Shown one piece after another: positions 59,991 to 64,000 of a stretch of DNA of 64,000 bases. Below the pieces are notes generated by a model. It ran no database searches, was not told the DNA's origin, and was given only the letters and a program-made list of their open reading frames with translations. The translations under genes and the position numbers were made by a program. Source of the DNA: Cornus controversa (taxonomy: Eukaryota > Streptophyta > Magnoliopsida > Cornales > Cornaceae); contig CM048846.1 of the NCBI GenBank assembly GCA_026545225.1, positions 36,343,501 to 36,407,500 on the forward strand, in the 5' to 3' direction. The first letter of the stretch is position 1; the number at the start of each line of letters is the position of its first letter.

Positions 59991-62141
59991 TTATTCTCGC
60001 TCCCACGTAGCCTCCTCGACTCCGTGAGGTCTCCAAAAGACTTTAACCAATGGAATAGTCTTGCCCCGAAACACTTGCTCCCTAGCATCCAAAACCTGTA
60101 CTGGTCTCTCCTCGTAAGACACATCTTCCTCCACCTCAAGATCTGTCCAATCTAACACATGTGAAGGATCTGGCTCATACTTTCTCAACATCGAAACGGG
60201 GAAAGTATTGTGCACACTTGACAATTGCAGTGACAATGCCAAACGGTATGCAACCTCACCCACACGATCCAATATCTCGAATGGACCGATAAACTGTGGG
60301 GCTAGCTTTCTGCTACGCCCAAACCTCATCAAACCCCGTCGTGGCGAGACCTTCAAGAAAACATGGTCCCCCACCTCAAATGCTAAAGGCCTCCGCCTTC
60401 TGTCAGCATAACTTTTCTGACGACTCTGAGCCGTAAGCAAACGCTGCCGTATAATCTTAATCTTTTCTGTAGTCTCTCTGACTATATCTGGCCCCAAGGC
60501 CACTATCTCACCGACCTCTGTCCAACAAACTGGCAACCTACAAGGTCTACCATACAAGGCCTCAAATGGAGCCATCTCAATACTAGCTTGGTAGCTATTA
60601 TTGTATGCAAACTGCACCAATGGAAGGTGATCCTTCCAACTGCCTCGAAAATCAAGTGCATATGCTCTAAGCATATCCTCCAAAATCTGTATAGTACGCT
60701 CTGACTGACCATCTGTTTGAGGATGGAAAGCTCTACTAAAATGGAGGTCCGTATCAAGTGCAGCCTGAAAACTCTGCCAAAATCGTGACGTGAATCTCGG
60801 ATCTCTATCAAACACAATAGAAACAGGCACTCCATGTAGTCTCACAATCTGATCAATATACAACCGACTAAGGGTATCCACATCATTTGTCACTCGAATA
60901 GGAAGGAAATGAGCTACCTTGGTCAACCTATCCACAATGACCCAGACTGCATCATGACCATTCCTTGTCCTAGGTAACCCCGTCACAAAGTCCATAGTAA
61001 CGTGTTCCCACTTCCACATAGCTACCGGTAAGGGCTGTAACAAACCTGCCAGTCTCTGATGCTCAGCCTTCACTTGTTGACAAGTGAGGCACCTTGCCAC
61101 AAACCGTGCGACGTCCTTTTGTGTAAAAAGGTACTTCAAACTCTTATGATTAGAGAAAACCTCAAACTTCTCTCCGTAGAGATAATGCCTCCACGTTTTC
61201 AAAGAAAAAATTACCGCCGCCAACTCCAAGTTATGAGTCAGGTAATTTTGCTTGTGGATCTTCAACAGTCGGGAACCATATGCAACAACCCTCTTGGTCT
61301 GCATCAACACACATCCCAAACCATCCCGTGAAGAGTCACAGTAGATGACATAACCCAAACTGCGCTCAGGAATAATCAATATTAGAGCACTAGTCAATCT
61401 ACGCTTCAATTCCATAAAGGAATGCTCACAAGCCTCGTTCCACTCAAACTTAACTCCTTTACGAGTAAGCTTGGTCATTGGCGCTACTAACTTTGAAAAG
61501 TCTTTCACAAAATGCCGATAATATCCTGCCAACCCCAAGAAGCTACGTATCTCAAATACATTCTTGGGCCTCTCCCAATCCATTACCGCTTCAATCTTAG
61601 ACTGGTCTACCGATACTCCTCCTTCTGACACCACGTGTCCTAGAAACTTTACCTTCGTTAGCCAAAATTCACATTTTTTGAATTTGGCATACAAATGGTG
61701 CTCTCTCAATGTCTGTAACACTGTCCACAAAAGGATCTCATGCTCTTCCATAGAAGAAGAATACACAAAAATGTCGTCCACGAAGACCACCACAAACCTA
61801 TCCAAGTACACCCTGAATATCCGGTTCATCAAATCCATGAACGCTACTGGTGCGTTCGACAATCCAAATGGCATCGCTAGAAACTCATAGTGGCCATATC
61901 TAGTCCGAAAATTTGTCTTCGGAATGTCGTCTTCCCTTACCCTCAACTGGTAATACCCCGACCTTAAGTCGATCTTCGAAAAACAAGTCGAACCCTTAAG
62001 CTGAACAAAAAAGTCATCTATCCTTGGCAAAGGATACTTGTTCTTAATCGTTTCTTGGTTCAACTTACGGTAGTCTATGCATAACCGTAAAGATCCGTCC
62101 TTCTTTTTAGCAAATAGGACCGGAGCTCCCCAAGGCGATGT
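59991..62141 (-). pseudogene. Tekay pol: RT, RNase H, integrase, chromodomain
   Basis: About 715 codons on the minus strand, entering from the C insertion at [54 protein letters not shown] and the active-site motif [12 protein letters not shown]. RNase H starts near residue 265 ([32 protein letters not shown]). Integrase: [67 protein letters not shown], then the SH3-like part with [16 protein letters not shown] and GPFEIL. The last 40 residues are a chromodomain ([29 protein letters not shown]), which in chromoviruses binds histone marks and steers insertion to heterochromatin. It looks broken. Confidence 0.9.
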
Positions 62142-63658
62142 TGATAGGCGTTGAATGTTACGCATTCTAGCCTCTTAACTTATGTATTTTATTCTCTTAG
62201 TGATAGATTATTTTGTTATTTTACTTCGTTTTAGTGTTTTCTGTATTTTCAGGGCCTTAATGATTATTTCAGTTAAAACCAAGCTTTTGGGTTTTTAAAG
62301 ATGACATCCAAGATGGTGAGATGAAGCCTACATCAAGGAGATTCACTCAACCATTTATTTCAACTCAAATCAGCCCAAGGAAGAGGTCCAAGAGAATTAC
62401 AATTGCTTAAGAAGGTTTCAGGGCTGAAGCCCAAATCTGCGCATAATGCAATCTGAATCCCGTTTTGGAAAACAAACCAGAAGTCTTATTTTCGAGCCTC
62501 AAATCGACATAATTCTCAAATAAGGTTCAACGAAATTTGATTCTGCACACTTTTGTATTTCACAAAAATTCCGTAAATCGGACTTCTAGTGGGTCAAAAA
62601 TTGGGCCGAAGTCAGTAGGAAAAACCCACCTGATTAGTGCTGCGGGAAACCCTAATTTATTCCTAATTGGATTAGGACTGTGGTGTATTCTCTTGGGAAA
62701 TAAAGTGAAGACTTGGAGGCTGAATTGAGAGGAGATTAGAGAGTGAGAGAACAGAGCTTGGAGAGTCTGAGAGGGCTGAGAAGAAAATAGAAACATATTG
62801 CAGAGCCATTGGAGAACGAAGTCATACGCGTAATTCAGAAAGATGATGTCTTCTTCCTCAACAGTTGAAGCTTCTTCTTCTACCATGAGTGGCTAGTTCA
62901 TCCACTAGGTTTTGATGTCGCCCTAACAAAGCATCAATGGTTTGATTATTTTAATTACTGGGGACCTTTATATACATGCATAGATTGTGTAATTCAGAGG
63001 ATTCTCATTTTAGAATTGAGCAATAAAAGTCTTGTAAATTCAATCTCAATGATTTCTTATCTTGTCTTAGATATTTAGTTGTTGTTATTGAACTGAATCT
63101 CTCTTGTTTTCTGTGATCATGAGAGAGATTATTACACAATGGTAATCACTGAATATATTGTTATGAGCTTTGATGGATTATGCCTAGAGAAGATGAACCA
63201 TACTGCACCCTAGAATAGAGTAGTTAGGCAGATGGCCCATGCCAATCGAAGATAGTCCATGGCTTAGCCTTAATCATATGTTATCTTCTTGACAGATGAA
63301 GGTGAGCTTGTAGCCACCGACACCACTTATGCATGATGTAATTCCCCTATAGTTGATTCAATTGACCACTGATTGTGGAGTTAGTGGTGAAGTCAAACAC
63401 CCTAGATTTCTCTCCTATTATCTTCACTATCTTGTTTATTTTGATTTATTTTATTTTATATTTTTAATTAGTTTAAAAATCAGAATTCTTTTCTTCTAAA
63501 TTTAATTAAAATTAATTCCGTATTCCAACTCATCAGACCATAATCCCTAAGGTACGATACCTCTTTCGATAGCCTTATTCTGCAAGGAATTCGTTCTATT
63601 GCGAAGTGTGGAAAATCTTAATTGATATACTTTTTGAGTCATACTCACACACGAATCA
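62142..63658 (+). repeat. element C, 5' LTR
   Basis: TGATAGGCGTTGAATG to ...CACACGAATCA, 1,517 bp, very close to the B 5' LTR. A TATATA motif at about 62967-62974 is the likely promoter box. Confidence 0.88.
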
Positions 63659-63663
63659 ATTTT

Positions 63664-63681
63664 TGGCGCCGTTGCCGGAGA
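63664..63681 (+). other. element C primer-binding site
   Basis: TGGCGCCGTTGCCGGAGA, one base different from the tRNA-Asp complement seen in B, D and F. It lies 5 nt after the LTR. Confidence 0.85.
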
Positions 63682-63803
63682 TTATCTATTTGATTGATTG
63701 GATTTTACAGAATTAGTTTTAATTGGATTTTTAGTTTAGGAAATTTTTATATTTTATTTTTAATTTTGTTTTCGTTTTCTTTTCAGGTGCTTTTGGCTAA
63801 TAT

Positions 63804-64000
63804 ATGCAAGGTCGTCGTTTTGTGGCTGATCCTTTGATACCTCTTTATCCTGAACCTGAACGTACTCTTAGACAACAGAGGAACATCCCTGTTGATACAA
63901 TTGTGCAAGAGGAAGAATTAATTGAAGACATGGCAGAAGAGAGGAATAACAATCTTGTTCCTAATGCTGACGGAGAAAGAGCTAGATTGCTGAGGGACTA
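63804..64000 (+). CDS. Athila gag, N-terminal part (C), cut by window edge
   Basis: Open for 65 codons from MQGRRFVADPLIPL, nearly the same as the gag of B over PEPERTLRQQRNIPVDTIVQ and the acidic stretch after it. The start Met follows TTTTCTTTTCAGG, which looks like a splice acceptor, as does the same place in B; whether it is used is unknown. Confidence 0.8.
   Translation, partial: MQGRRFVADPLIPLYPEPERTLRQQRNIPVDTIVQEEELIEDMAEERNNNLVPNADGERARLLRD

Larger units (their letters stand above)
56931..62141 (-). mobile_element. Tekay (Del) chromovirus: pol and 3' LTR
   Basis: On the minus strand: RT onwards to chromodomain, polypurine tract, then a 2,975-bp 3' LTR ending at 56931. The 5' part lies beyond element C, which interrupts RT at 62142. 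The left target is GGATC; its partner is outside the window. The pol reading is long and mostly open, so it is fairly young, but it looks broken. Confidence 0.88.
62142..64000 (+). mobile_element. element C: Athila, 5' end (continues past the window)
   Basis: 5' LTR, tRNA-Asp-type primer site and gag start, inserted into the RT region of the Tekay pol. It belongs to the same family as A and B. The gag is open to the window edge. The left flank is GATGT; the right end is not in the window. Confidence 0.88.

Overview
This 64 kb window is plant nuclear DNA, almost certainly from a eudicot. It is AT-rich and dense with nested LTR retrotransposons, and I see no complete host gene. The lineages present (Athila, Tekay chromovirus, Tat, Copia-like) are all plant lineages. 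I cannot name the species. All retroelement copies are treated here as fossils.

Layout. 1-4300: AT-rich, non-coding or at most a few unrecognised host exons. 4300-4945: end of a Copia-like LTR followed by an initiator-tRNA-Met-type primer site. 4946-8297: no coding sequence, with an old inverted repeat at about 5140-6800. 8298-9848: solo LTR of an Athila-like element. 10560-10976: possible CACTA-like terminal repeats. 10977-15988: element D, a short non-autonomous Athila relative on the minus strand. 16205-19350: element E, a plus-strand Athila 3' part. 19350-19693: Copia-like LTR tail. 19694-24551: 3' half of a Tat-lineage element, with an antisense ORF and a 3' LTR. 24552-24753: minus-strand Ty3/gypsy gag scrap. 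24754-28071: element A, Athila, plus strand (5' LTR, primer site, gag). 28072-56786: element B, Athila, minus strand. 35691-54136: element F, inside B. 56787-56930: scrap of Athila post-integrase spacer. 56931-62141: Tekay chromovirus, minus strand (3' LTR and pol). 62142-64000: element C, Athila, plus strand, inserted in the Tekay pol and running off the window.

The centrepiece is F: five LTRs alternating with four internal regions at an exact 4,232-bp period, with one 5-bp target duplication (CATAG) around the whole block. It sits in the gag zinc-knuckle region of B. Each unit carries one ORF, a zinc knuckle plus coiled coil, and no enzyme. F is therefore a non-autonomous parasite of Athila-type elements that was amplified in tandem, apparently by LTR-LTR recombination.

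The most novel signals are non-coding. The 3' untranslated regions of B, D, E and F share a hairpin just upstream of a G-tract, and its outer base pairs change in a compensatory way between elements. B, D and F also share a block with two small hairpins whose stems are fixed while the loop of one varies. Separately, the Tekay LTR holds six tandem hairpins with an invariant inner stem and outer stems that change sequence but stay complementary. These patterns suggest structured RNA (or cruciform DNA) in the elements' untranslated parts. All comparisons were made by eye.
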